A stretch of DNA of 64,000 bases from Tridacna crocea (Eukaryota; Mollusca; Bivalvia; Cardiida; Cardiidae), in the NCBI GenBank assembly GCA_943736015.1, contig OX031057.1, positions 37,224,501 through 37,288,500 on the forward strand, read 5' to 3'. Positions 46,676 to 58,680 of this stretch are shown piece by piece. Below the pieces are notes generated by a model. The model saw nothing but the letters and a program-made list of their open reading frames with translations, made no database searches and had not been told where the DNA came from. The position numbers and the translations under genes were made by a program. The first letter of the stretch is position 1. Every line of letters starts with the position of its first letter.

Positions 46676-49217
46676 TTGTTAGACACTACGGATTTCATCA
46701 ATCAATAAAGAAATATTTATAGAAAAAAAATAAACCAAGATTTGCTTCAGATTTGATATATCATGAAATGATCCAAGTCGAGTATCGAAGAATACCCATT
46801 CGGGTGGACGACATAACGTGCAAGCCAGTCGGATGACTTGCCTTTGAATTTGGAAACGCAACAAGTTTCAGAAATATTGGTGAATACTGTCCGACGCCTC
46901 AGTAAATTGTGCTCCCAGAAATCGTATCAGGTTATCCTGCTAGGTTGATTTCTTGTCAATTTATGTGCAAATTACAAATACGCCTCGTTGTCATTTGGTA
47001 TTCATTATGTTCATTTGCTGAGACTGACGAGGTTTCATTCTGTAACAAAATGCAGAAAGTTTATCCTGACCGCTTGCTGGGAAATCTAGATTGTTTCGGG
47101 CGGGCCCGTCTATCCAAGGAATGATAAATCAATATCCAGATCGGACCTCTCATCTATGCTGTCTGAATCTTTAGTTGTACTGGCTAATATTTTACAAGAT
47201 ATTCTTGATTATGAATGCCTTGAAATATTCAGCCTTTTTTAGGGTCGTCCAGAGTTAGTTGTATTCATGGATGTATTGATTAAAGGGTGTTTTAAACCAC
47301 TTTCAGAATAGACCCATTTCTATAGCGACGAAAGCTTGTATATTCATGTATGTCCAGTGTGGCTAGCCTAGGACTCTGTCAAATCGTCATGCCCAATGGG
47401 CACACCCTAGAGAAAAGTGGTGCTTCAGGTGACACGTGACCAAGGGACATCCAGGTCATGAGTCCTGCACGTTACCACTCATTTAAAGAGTTGATTCTTG
47501 CTCTGTGAAAAGGGACCTTAATGCATCTCCGTGATGCATTGTAACAAGAAAGGTATCACATACTAAGGGATCCATACTGTCCGATAATTGAATAGCTGTA
47601 GAGGTAAACTGGTCCTTGTGCACTCAAATAATCTACAACTAGCAAAATGTTTCGTTCCATGTCAGCCTGCGCAGGCTGACATGGGCCGAAACTTTTTGCA
47701 GATGCATCACGCACCCTTTCCGCAAAGCATGCCTCACTTGTACTGGAATTGGGTTGGATGAAGGGAAAAGATTTCTTGGAATAATCTGATCGTTATGATG
47801 GTTAGAAAACAATTTGTGATACTGGAAATGTCACGCGATTTCAAATGCTGTTAATGGTTTCTCAATCGATTTAATTCTGGGTAAATATGACATTCATTCT
47901 GCCAATATTGCACTCCTTTGACAAGCGAACTCATTTTGTTTACGACCCTAAGGAAGAAGGCCTCTGAAAACAACGTGCGAAAAGAAGAAACTGCTGGGTG
48001 ACGAGGAGTACTTTTTTCTTCTCTCATGATATTTTAGTCCTTTCAGGGACAAACCCCATCATTTGTGTCGTATTCAATTTGCCGTCTGCAAAGTTGACCG
48101 TTCCTTTTAAAGTAAAGAGTTGAACCTTCACAACACTGAAGAAGAATACTTTTGAAAATATCGTGGGAGAAAGGTAAACTTGCCGCTAGACAACTGCATC
48201 TTGTTTTCTATATATGAGATCGATACTTTGTGAAATAGTAGTAGACTAAGACCCTTTTTCACAAAGCACGAATGAAATTAAGTTTCAAATTTCTTCCAAA
48301 TGTACAGGAACAAATTTGGTCGTGTGGTTAACTAAAGATTGCTTCTATGTTGACTGACATAGAACTTTGCTGAGTCAGCCAACTTTAATAATCTTTACAG
48401 GCTTTATACCGCTAAACAAATTAATAAAACGGACTTATTACGTCCTTGTAGCTTTTTACTTAGCTCTATACCAAACAACAGAAATTTTGGACTTGTCCAA
48501 TTTGACAGCATTTGCAGCCGACAATATTTTAATAGCTACTATACGGTTAACTCATAACATTTCAAGCAATCGAAAATGTTGAACGAGACCAATTTGTAAG
48601 CATTTACAGACATAGAGTTACATGTTGTTCAAATGATGAAAGTTGAGCTTCATTTAGTAAAAAGCCATTTAGATGTAAGAGGGAAATATGCTGGTAGTCA
48701 GAATTTCTCTTTTATCTACATTTCTTTTTTTTTTTTTCAAATACCCAGGACAACCTGGTAAAGTTGAAAATTATTTTTCTGAAAGTCGGGCGATAGATCA
48801 AACGTCAATCTTAACCCATTCAGCGCCAAAGATGAAAACAATGACTTTTGCGGCCCGCATAGATTAAGATGATACTGCACAGAACGTGCAGTCTGATATT
48901 TAATGTATGCCTTCCGCTTGTCTAGCTTATGCAATCAAAACATGCGTCTAATTTTAAAGGATTGTAGATATATCCGTCCGAAAGAGACCGAGTTTATTTA
49001 TTTTGGCGTTGAAAGAGTTAATGATGAGTTGATTCGGTCTTCGCCAACAGTGTCATGATAAAAATGATAACCTAAAGTTGATCTAAAAAAGGTTATCGGG
49101 TGTCTTCGTTTGATCAGCGGCACACATTATTCCTCAAAAGATGTTTCTTCTAACAGCGAAGCAGTGCAACACAGATAGTCTTGATTGTAACATATCCGTT
49201 CGAGGCAATCTGGTATA
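46676..49217. other. No gene; scattered repeat fragments
   Basis: A GC-rich hairpin, CCATGTCAGCCTGCGCAGGCTGACATGG, is at about 47658-47685. Degenerate TTAA-family pieces lie near 47930-48130 and 48440-48720. A short foldback of the AGATCAAGATCAGACTG family is at about 48860-48905. No coding frame is supported. Confidence 0.5.
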
Positions 49218-49484
49218 ATATGGCCTGTATCACGAGAGAAGGGGCATTTAAGCATTTGCGTAAAGTATCGTCTTGGATCAGCCTGTGCAGTCCGCACAGG
49301 CTGATCCGAGACGACACTTTCCGTTTTGATGTGCTTTTCTGTTTTGCACAAGTCTACTGTAGCACAACTTATCTTGTTTAGTCGTAAAGTGTCGTCTCGG
49401 ATTAGCCTATGCGGACTGAGCAGGCTACTCCTAAGCGACATTTTACTCATAGGTCCCTTTCCACGTATTGCAAGCAACATTATA
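49218..49484. mobile_element. Double-hairpin MITE (CGGATTAGCCTG family), copy 2
   Basis: Same plan as 41828-42092, with GATCAGCCTGTGCAGTCC paired to CGCACAGGCTGATC on the left and a weaker right hairpin. Confidence 0.75.
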
Positions 49485-49785
49485 CTGTTATCTAACAGTC
49501 GATTTCATAACTATGGACCTTGTAATGCAGCATTGTCCTAACGCTAGAACAAGCCGATTTCATAGACTGAAATCACGAGATAAAACCCTTAACCACTCAT
49601 ATAAAATTCAAATGTGTCCGTATTGAAAGCATTTGAAAACAATAATGGTGAATGTGGTTCATAGGATGGGGTGTGGCTTTGAAAGGGTAGAAGACATTGT
49701 GAAAAAAAGATTTTTCAAAAGTCCACCTCCTCCACGTGATTATTTTGCGAAGGATAAATGAAAACATCATCAATTAGTGCAAAAC

Positions 49786-50160
49786 TATATTTTATTTCAT
49801 GCTTCCCGGTAGGATGTCGAGAAAAAGCAGTGAAAATATATTTTAGATCTTACACTGGTACCACAAGTGAAAATAGCGATTTTCACGTTCTTGTTGCCAA
49901 GGTAAATACCGTAACCGCGTGTCTCACAACCAGATGGAAATATGACGTCATTTGCCTTACATTTCTCGCTCTTGACGTAATATTGTAATGCGCTGCTATG
50001 CGGGAGGGGTACGTCACGGGGAATAACGGAAAAGAACTGCACCGGATTTTGATAAAGGTCCTTCCAGAAAGGGTTAAAAGCATAAATCGAAATTATTTAT
50101 TTCATCGAGTGGATACCATCGGTAATATTTTCACGAGTGTCGCATGCAGCAGTCTGATCT
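49786..50160. mobile_element. Foldback MITE family M, copy A, truncated
   Basis: It shares CATGCTTCCCGGTAGGAT, TTGACGTAATATTGTAATGCG and ACCATCGGTAATATTTTCAC with the copies at 56528, 58222 and 63590. It stops in the middle of the terminal hairpin. Confidence 0.75.
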
Positions 50161-50184
50161 TGATCCATGCTATCCGCTTGTTTA

Positions 50185-50530
50185 GTCCACCTTCGCGAGC
50201 CAAGGTTACGATCACTACGTGGATCTTACCTTGGCTGATTGAGCCAGATTTCGAGATTCCTGCGATCCGCCCTCTATTGGATGCTGGTTATTACCCCCCT
50301 TTACATCATATTTCTGAAAGCCAATGAAATATCGTTTTACAAAGCGTTTACGGATACAATTATTCAACATGAAGCGATAAGCAGACATTCACGTGGATTT
50401 CCATGTTTACCTTAACTTCGACAGGTCGCGACCTTATTCAATTTTTATCAAAGATGAAATGCTACGAGCGATTTCGTTCGTTGCAGTTAGAGCTGGCTGC
50501 ATTCAATGAATCAAAGCGTTGAGAACGCTG
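50185..50530 (+). repeat. Dispersed repeat family R, copy 2
   Basis: Reverse-complement relative of 46300-46675, containing CCCTCTATTGGATGCTGG and GTTAGAGCTGGCTGCATTC. Confidence 0.75.
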
Positions 50531-51347
50531 AAGTGATATTTGTCAAGGAAACCCAATGCCTGGAATCAATAGTTTGAAAGAAAAAGAGACATATTGTTCA
50601 AATATTGGCTTAAAAGCAAATGAATACCTTTTCGGTGGATGGGAGAGTACTCATGTACCTTAAAACTATAATTTTGAAATATCTTTAGCCTTTTACATTT
50701 AATTTCCAACATTGCAATCAATTACTTCGATCTATAAATATTCATGAGCAATCAAATGGAGTAGCGCCCAACCATAAGACAAACAAGCCATGGAACGAAT
50801 TGGTTTTGGAACGAAAAAGTCCAGGTTCAGTAGGCAAATTTGTATCATTGCGCCAATAAAAGGCTATGAGCGAGAGAAGCTATTTTCAATCAAAAATAAG
50901 TATCTCAATGATTGATGGCCTCAACCAATGTATTTTAAAATGCCATTTCAAATTACATATTTGTGTGCCACCGAAAAACTCATTTGTCTGAGAAAGAATC
51001 AGTTTAACTGGGTTTATTCCCTTCGGCTTTGCACAAAATAAGATACATGGTTATCAAAATTTAGTCTTGAACTCTTAGTGGTATTGTCTTCGACAAATAC
51101 CACAAAAAGCGTATCGGGGGAATGTAAAAATCAAGCTTGGTCCGCCAAGGGTCGAGTTTATATATTTGACGCTGAAAGTGTTAAATAAACTGGCTTCACA
51201 AGTTTAGAGAGTATCTGTGTGGATGGAAAGACTTTTACTTGAACTTCAGTGAATTAAGTCTGAAGGATCTTGCACTAAATGAGAAAAGAGTGGTAACAAA
51301 CCTTACAGCTGTGATAAATTTATAAATACTGAATGGTCTGATACAAG
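50531..51347. other. No gene recognised
   Basis: AT-rich unique-looking sequence. No supported frame. Confidence 0.45.
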
Positions 51348-51571
51348 TTAATCCTTTCCCAAACAAGCCCTTGTTTTTACGTATCTGTAGTACAAGTCTT
51401 TTGAAAACACTGTGGGAAAAGGAGAAATTGCTCGTAATGAGCAAGTTATCCTTTTCCTACAGTGTTTTCTATGATTTAGAGAATTTTTGCCATTTTTATC
51501 AAATTTGAAACTGTCGTCTGCAAACTCTTTGAGTTTGGAAGAGTAAAATTTATCGTTTCGGAAAGGGTTAA
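51348..51571. mobile_element. TTAA-flanked MITE (piggyBac-like), best copy
   Basis: TTAA at both edges, with TCCTTTCCCAAAC at the left and GTTTCGGAAAGGG at the right. The central hairpin is GGGAAAAGGAGAAATTGCTC with GAGCAAGTTATCCTTTTCC. Confidence 0.7.
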
Positions 51572-52204
51572 TAGTTAATTTTGTGATCCACTGAAATAGA
51601 TCACAAGAAGTATCTGAACGTCTTTTAAAGTGTCAAGCGACAGGACGATCTGAAAAATACCGAACGGAATCCGTTAAGGTCTCGTCGAGTTACACCGGAA
51701 TGGAATGTTTCCAGTCCGTAGTGGTCAATGGTAGTCCATTTGAAAATTCTAATATCTAGGATGTCTGTGGTTGTGATATAAACAAGAAGTTCACGTTATT
51801 TTGACATGAGATTTTGTTCTCTAGGAATCATTTGTTCTTAAGCCAATCTCTTGTAGCAGAAAGACAAATACGACTCAGCCTCCATTGTCCTTTTTTGCGA
51901 TGAGTGATTTTCATACCGCAGCAGTTCGCTATCATATGTAATGCACTGTCCAAGGTTTATGTTGCCCATTCAGTATAAATAAACAGATCTTACTTGTATT
52001 ATATTTACTCTCAGATGATAATTTAAGCCTTTGTTGACATACACAACATAACAAAACAAACAAATAAAAGGTAAGACAGGTAAAATGCATTGCTTCATTA
52101 TATAGACAGTACAACGGACATTTCAGCAGTAAGGACTACCTGTTTCCCCTATTATTATGAAGTCAGTCAACCATAAAAAGACATTGATATCCTCTGAGAG
52201 TAAT
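51572..52204. other. No gene recognised
   Basis: No supported frame or repeat. Confidence 0.45.
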
Positions 52205-52440
52205 ACACATGAAGCGATAAGCAGACATCCACGTGGGTTTCCATGTTTACCTTCTATTCGAAAGGTACAGACCTTGTTCTATTTTTATCAAAGATGAAAT
52301 GCTACGAGTGATTTCATTCGTTGCAGCTAGAGCTGGCTGCATCCAATGAAAAAGAGTATCGGGTGAACGTAAAAATCAAGCTCGATCCGCCAAGGGTAGA
52401 TTTACGTAGTGAATCGTCAGTCTTGGCTTGCGAAGATGGA
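52205..52440 (+). repeat. Dispersed repeat family R, copy 3
   Basis: Matches 50350-50520 and the reverse of 46310-46500, e.g. GCTAGAGCTGGCTGCATCCA. Confidence 0.75.
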
Positions 52441-53429
52441 CTGGTATATGTCCATCTGTAAAAACAAACTTTCGAATTTCCAGCTCACTTGAATGCTACG
52501 ATGATGAAGGTATCAGAGGCACTGGTAATGAATTTATTTGACAGCTTTACATGATTTATTGTTTATAATAAACGTCTTGTTTGCCAAACATCCATAAAAG
52601 TTGTTTGCAGGCAAGGATATTTCATGCAATCAGCCTGTGAGATATTGACGCAAAAGTTGCTACCGATTAGCTAACCTTTTCGGCGCCATGGACGAAAACT
52701 GACTTTTACGGACGACATAGATCAAGATCAGACTGCACAGAAAGTGCATTCTGATCTTACATTTACACTGCCTGGTTGTGTAGTTAAGCCTATACGACCA
52801 CACTCTTTGTAAATTTCAATAGAATTTATTTAGAGCCGTCGAGAGCGGTTGGGTTTATTCATTTGGCACTAAAAGGGTTAAAACCTGTTTATTTTCCATC
52901 TATTGTGAAACAATCTCTCACAACTAGGTCGTCACTCCCGATGGTTGCTTCCTGTGTACCATAACCCTTTGGCTGCTAAGCTGACCTTAAGCGGACAGCG
53001 TAGATCAAGATCAGACTGCACAGAACGTGCAGTCTGATCTTGGATCTACACTGTCCGACAAGAAGATACTATTCCCAGAAACATACCTTTGAATTAACAA
53101 TATTTGTGTGTTTACTATCGAAATGAAAATTTCCATTATAGTTATTTCGCAAGATAACAGTTAACAAGACTTAGTACTTACGCCGAAATGTGATTAGTTC
53201 TAAGGGTTGACACCGTCCATCCCGAGATTCGAATCAGAACCTTTACTCTGAGAAGCCGACGCTCTGGCCCTATACAACTGTCGCCCGCTGAGACCAATGG
53301 TAATGATGATTACGATGATGATGATGGTTACGTTGATGATGATGATCCATATTTCAGACGTCTACTGGAGATTCTGTTTCCAGACGAAATCAGTTGAATG
53401 CTTTTAGGCTTTACATACATGTACCATTA
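52441..53429. other. No gene; two short foldbacks and a GAT-rich tract
   Basis: Foldbacks of the AGATCAAGATCAGACTG family lie at about 52722-52775 and 52994-53055, the latter nearly perfect. A GATGAT tract is at 53303-53347. Confidence 0.55.
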
Positions 53430-53640
53430 AGCAGAGGTCTAGATAGAGGGAGTAACTTTGATTTCAAAATTGAAAATATTTATTATTCTCCACTAAACCC
53501 TATGTTATAGGTACTCATTAGAATCGTCTCATCGAGACGATTCTAATGAGTACCCAAAACATAGGGTTGGGAAGAGTAGTAATGGATTTAGAATACCATC
53601 ACTCCCTCTTACCTGGAGCTCAGCCATTCAGTTTATTGAT
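53430..53640. mobile_element. Foldback MITE (AACCCTATGTTATAGGTAC core), copy 2
   Basis: The core arms CATTAGAATCGTCTC and GAGACGATTCTAATG form a near-perfect palindrome, nested in CCCTATGTTATAGG and CCAAAACATAGGG, then in AGAGGGAGTAAC and CATCACTCCCTCT. Relative of 36770-36950. Confidence 0.75.
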
Positions 53641-54371
53641 AATTGTGGTTTAGGTTATCAGGTTTTTCTTTAAAGCTGCAGAAAACATCGTGGAAAAGGG
53701 AAAAACGCTGCAAACCAGATTTATTTTTTCTTTTCTCACAATGTTTTCAACAGCTTCTTTTCCTCGGGGTCTTTAGAAGGCGGGATTATGATGTAAACGG
53801 TTAGCCCTTTCGAAGCCAAATAAACTTCCAGCTGTCGATAAGATTTTTACGTGGAGCTCCGCCTCAGACTGAAATACGATGTAAAAGTTATAGCCAAGCG
53901 CCCGGTAACGGACAATGTAGACCCATAATTAGGCTGCATGTTTTGTATTTACACGGTGCGTAGAAGCTCACTGAGAGCCATTCTGCGGCTTCGTGTTGTA
54001 ATAATAAGAAAATGAGAAACATTTTCCATGCTGTCACAATGCGGTCCAAGAAGGACACTATTCGGGTGTTTATCATATCACCAAACTTTAAGAAAAAAAA
54101 TGAGTAATTTCTTTATTTAGTAAGACAAGAGCTAGCTAACTATCGGTAAAGAAAGCCAAATTAATTTAAGAAAAAATCATTTATGTTGTTCATTGATTGA
54201 ATTTGCGTTCCTTTGTCGTAACCACCGGTTTTCAATATGGGCGACGCCCCCTGAAGACTATTAGCTTTGTTACGAGGGAAAGTACACGACAACGGACGAA
54301 ACCCATAGTAAGTTACGCCTGGTTCTTTAACGTTGCCTGTGTATAGCACCGTCATATGTTACCAAGGTTAA
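53641..54371. other. No gene; degenerate TTAA-family foldback
   Basis: The pair AAACATCGTGGAAAAGGG and TCTTTTCTCACAATGTTTTC at about 53686-53750 belongs to the TTAA family. Nothing coding is supported. Confidence 0.45.
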
Positions 54372-55490
54372 TTATTAAACTGCAAAGAAATTCCTCTTGA
54401 TCTGATTGGTTAACATGCCGAGAACATATATATCATGTTCCCTGGCAAAAAAACAAGTAAAACCAGTTTCCCTTTAGAGTGCCCCGTAAACATTACTACA
54501 CGTGCAACACAACATCCAAAATAGCGGCGTCGATAGATCACCATACTGAACATTTATGCACCAAACTGCACGTTTTAGTGACGTCAGTTTCCAGTGACGT
54601 CAGTTTTTATTGAACTCCGAAGGGAATTTCTATTTTGACAGCATACTCGATTCTTGAGATTATAATACAGAAAATTTCGCTTAGCGCGCTTTGAAAGGGT
54701 AAAACTTTGCAGTATAATAAATTCGTTGTACGGTCAGGTACAGGGGACTTGGAAACTTGTTCGTGGCTGTGCCGAATCATGTTGCCACCTCGCCTTCGGC
54801 TCGGGGTGACATAATTCGGCACAGCCGTGAACAGGTTTCCAAGTCCCCTTCCACCTGACCGTACAACTGTTAATGTCTCATCCGAAAGATTATTATAAAC
54901 TTTAAATGGATGGTCCAATGAAGCTCAAACCCACACGCTCAAGTGACCAAAAACATGATGTTTACCGACCCTGAACTCTATTAGTTGTACGGTAAGGTGG
55001 AAGGGGACTTTGAAACTTGTTTACGGCTGTGGTGTATCATGGCGTCCCGAGCGAAAGCTAGCTGGCGACAAGATTTACTAAAGCCGTAAACAAGTTTCCA
55101 AGTCTCCTGCCACCTGGCCTTATAATGATTTTATTATACTGCAAAGCTTTACTGTTCCAAAGTTTGTTAACGTAACTTGAGCTGTTTTTTTTTTGTTTAA
55201 AAATTGAGCACGCTGACAAAGTAGAATTTCCCTTCTGAGTGCCCCAATTCATCTGACATCTCTGGGAAATGATGTCAATGAAACCTTAGTAAAACGTGCT
55301 ATTAAAACGTGCAGCTTGTTAATCTTGAAGGACGCCGCCATTTTAGATGTTGCGTTGACAGTGTCATGTATACGGGGCTCCAGGAAAACTGCTTTTGCGT
55401 TGGTTTTGCCAGTGTAAATGATATTATGTTCGGGGAATATTATCCACATATCTGATCACAAGAAAAAAAATCTTTGCAGTATAGTAATGA
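54372..55490. mobile_element. Composite nested foldback element
   Basis: The outer arms are inverted relatives: AACATCCAAAATAGCGGCGTC (near 54510) and GACGCCGCCATTTTAGATGTT (near 55331), and CTGCAAAGAAATT against TTTGCAGTA. Inside lie two further foldbacks with GACTTGGAAACTTGTTC arms, at 54705-54875 and about 54975-55140. A third relative follows at 55480-55590, and a lone outer arm at 55990-56230. Confidence 0.6.
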
Positions 55491-55590
55491 TAGTTATACG
55501 ACCAGGTGGCAGGGCGACATTATTAACCACAGCCACAATTTTCCATGTCGCCTGCCACCTGACGGTATAACAAATTTATTATACTGCAAA
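55480..55590. repeat. Foldback relative (GGTGGCAGGCGACAT arms)
   Basis: TTTGCAGTATAGTAATG...ACGACCAGGTGGCAGG pairs with CCTGCCACCTGACGGT...TATTATACTGCAAAG. Confidence 0.65.
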
Positions 55591-55989
55591 GTTTCACTAT
55601 GCAACGTGTGTTGAGCGAATCCAAAAATTGAGTACGTTGACGGAATAAGATTTCCTTTCTTAGTGCCAAAATTCAATGAAAACTTTTTTTTTTTCTTTTA
55701 AACATGGATGGAAACATTTTTAAGGTAAGAAACTATGAATTTTAATGATTTGTTGGGAAAGGTAAACGACCATTTGTTGGCAAAAGTAAACGACTTTTAG
55801 TTGCCTCAAACGACCATTTGGTTATCCTTTGAACGTTACGCACAAAGTATGATTTTCGACACAATTTGCTCACCTGACGAAGGGATGGCTTGTCCCTCCC
55901 CCCTCCGCAACGTCTATCTGGTTTAGAATGACATCAAACAATACATGTAAATTTCTATAATAGAAATAATCCATTTTTTCTCAACTTTT
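55591..55989. other. No gene recognised
   Basis: Contains three near-repeats of AACGACCATTTG-like text around 55765-55820; otherwise nothing. Confidence 0.45.
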
Positions 55990-56235
55990 TAGGGAAACTA
56001 TGCAGTAATATGATGCAGACTACTCGTTATGTTTCTCTTGTTGGCGGCTCGTATCGATCGATCGACGCCGCCATTTTGGATTTGGTGTTGAAAGTGTAGT
56101 TATGTTTACAGGGCTACCAAAAGCGATACTGCTTTTTACGTTGGTTTTGCCTTTGGTATATAATTATTTTCGGATCATATTATCCATCTAGATCACGAGA
56201 AATTTCTTTCCAGTATGAAAATACCTCCTGAGCTA
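55990..56235 (-). repeat. Lone arm of the nested foldback family
   Basis: ATCGACGCCGCCATTTTGGA followed by ACGTTGGTTTTGCC parallels 55320-55485. Confidence 0.65.
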
Positions 56236-56527
56236 TCCGAACTGGTCTGTTTAAGGGAGTGGAACCGCAATCAAAAACAGCTATTTCAACTGATATTATC
56301 CTACAAAATTTGCTATGATTAAAAGTGAGTACTATTGTACTACTTTAACCGAGCCACTTTTTCTCTTTTTTTTTTTTTTTCTATCTTAGAATTATCATTT
56401 ATAAATCTAAAACCACTATATTATCATTACAAAGGGAGATAATATTTACCTCCCTTTTTGGAAACAAACAAAATTGTCAACAAATAGTTTCAAGATAGAC
56501 ATCAAAGGTATTTCTAATCGGTTGAAA
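56236..56527. other. No gene recognised
   Basis: AT-rich with a poly-T run. No supported feature. Confidence 0.4.
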
Positions 56528-56996
56528 ATATGCAAAATTATTTCATGCTTTCCGGTAGGATATCGAGAAATAGCAGGGAAAATATTATTCGATCTTACAC
56601 TGGTACTACCTGTGAAAATACCGATTTTCATGTTCTTGTTGCCTATGTTAATTGCACGTGACTCACAACTAGATGTAAATTTGACGTCATTTACATTTCA
56701 TTTCTCGCACTTGACTTAATATTGTAATGCGTTGCTATGCGGGAGGGTACGCTACGGGGAATAACGGAAAAGAGCTGTACTGGATTTTGATAAAGCTCTT
56801 CCCAGAAAGGGTTAAAAGCAGGAAATAAATGGAATATTTATTTTTTTCGGTGAAATACCGAAATTTATTTCATATCGTGAACACCATCGGTAATATTTTC
56901 AGGAGTGGCACAGCCACGAGTGAAAATATTACCGATGGTGTCCAGTCGATGAAATAAATTTAGATCTTTCACCGAAAAAAACAAATATCCTCTATA
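56528..56996. mobile_element. Foldback MITE family M, copy B
   Basis: It ends in a long hairpin, GATCTTTCACCG-type arms around CCATCGGTAATATTTTCAGG and GTGAAAATATTACCGATGG. The remainder is shared with copies A, C and D. Confidence 0.8.
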
Positions 56997-57587
56997 TATT
57001 ATATCTGTATAAATCCACATTTATCAGCTATCAAAAAAAGTATTCCATGTTGCACTAGATCTAGTAGTGTTACAGGTCTACTAGTAGATTCTTTACCATT
57101 ATTTAAGATACAATTATATTTCGTCTACCAAAGCTTTCAATTTGCTGAAGTCTATTTTTTTTCTTTCGTCTGGCAAAAAATAAAAATTATACTCTAGTGC
57201 ATTTTAGTTCGAAAGTGTGGTACAGGAAAACTTTATACAAGAAAATACAGTCTTCAGAGGAGTTGTAACATTCACTAAGGATTCTTCTGATGTACGATAC
57301 TAGTAATGCAATAAGCCTGTGAACTGTATGACCTTACATATATATCTAAATGAAGCCCCTCATCCGAGTTTCATTTAGAACAAGAGATAGACTGGTTTTG
57401 GAAAAAGAGACAACAAGATACAAGGTGATTCACAGCAACCGTTATTTTTCTCTCAATATTTTCATCAATATTTAGAATACGGGCTTTGGTGGTTTCTTGT
57501 CAACAAATGAACCTCTTTTGTCTTACTTATACTGCTACGTGCATTTTAGCCTCTGTTGATTCAGCAATAAGACGTAGAAATAGAGGA
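56997..57587. other. No gene recognised
   Basis: No supported frame or repeat. Confidence 0.45.
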
Positions 57588-57740
57588 TAATCAACTGGTT
57601 ATTTTTGATATGAAAAATATCTCATGAGGATGCGTTGTTAGGCGTTGAAAAAATGAGTGCGCAGCACAAGTTTTTTTAACGCCTAACGATTCATCCGAGT
57701 GAGATATTTTTTATATCAAAAATAACCAGTTAAGTATTCT
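57588..57740. mobile_element. Foldback MITE
   Basis: AACTGGTTATTTTTGATAT pairs with ATATCAAAAATAACCAGTT, and GTTAGGCGTTGAAAAAA pairs with TTTTTTTAACGCCTAAC. Confidence 0.75.
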
Positions 57741-58221
57741 ATTTATCATATATCTTCTTAACATTATTATTTTTAATTTTTCGTTTGAAAGTCGAAATCA
57801 ATACTTTGGATAGAGGGATGAAATCATGGACATAGTGTGGATGAATACACAATTTAAAAGAACAAAATGAGACTACTGTTTGAAAATATAGAACTTACAA
57901 TAAACACTATCTATAAGTGCTTGATGAAAAAAAATGTAGTTCCTAAATTACGGCAGGAAGTGAAAGTGAAAGTTGATATCATCACTAGTGAGATATAGTT
58001 CCTCCAAAAATACATTTTAAACAGCAATATTTGGATTTTCACCTTCGACTTTTCTTGGAATGATAAGGGTTAATTCGATCAGAATTAGAAACCATAATAC
58101 ATTCTAGCAGTGCTGTGGGAAAATTAGGCTGAAAATTATGCATATCTGTGATGCATTATATCCAGTAAGTCATTGTGATCCATGAAATCCATTTTGTCTG
58201 ACAACCAACCAAGTCGTAAGG
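57741..58221. other. No gene recognised
   Basis: AT-rich sequence. No supported feature. Confidence 0.45.
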
Positions 58222-58680
58222 TATAGAGGATATTTTATCTTTTTCGGTGAAAGATCGAAATTTATTTCATCGAGTGGACACCATCGGTAATATTTTCACA
58301 GGTGGCTCCGCCACTCGTGAAAATATTACCGATGGTCTTCACGAGATGAAAAAAATTCAATCTTTCACTGAAAAAAACAAATATTCTATTTATTTCATGC
58401 TTTTAATCCTTTCTAGGTGGAGCTTTATTAAAATCAAGTACAGTTCTTTTCCGTTATTCCCCATGGCGTACCCCTCCCGCATAGCAACGCATAGCAATAT
58501 TACGTCAAGTGCGATAAATGTAAGGTATATGACGTCATATTTCCCATCTTGTTGTTAAGCACGCGCAACTTATCTAGGCAACAAGAACGTGAAAATCGAT
58601 ATTTTTCACCGGTGGTACCAGTGTAAGATCGAAAAATAGTTTCACTGCTATTTCTCGATATCCTACCGGAAGGCATGAAA
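58222..58680. mobile_element. Foldback MITE family M, copy C
   Basis: The best-preserved terminal hairpin: CATCGGTAATATTTTCACAG, loop GGCTCCGCC, then CGTGAAAATATTACCGATG, inside GTGAAAGATCGAAATTTATTTCAT-type arms. The opposite orientation to copies A and B. Confidence 0.8.
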
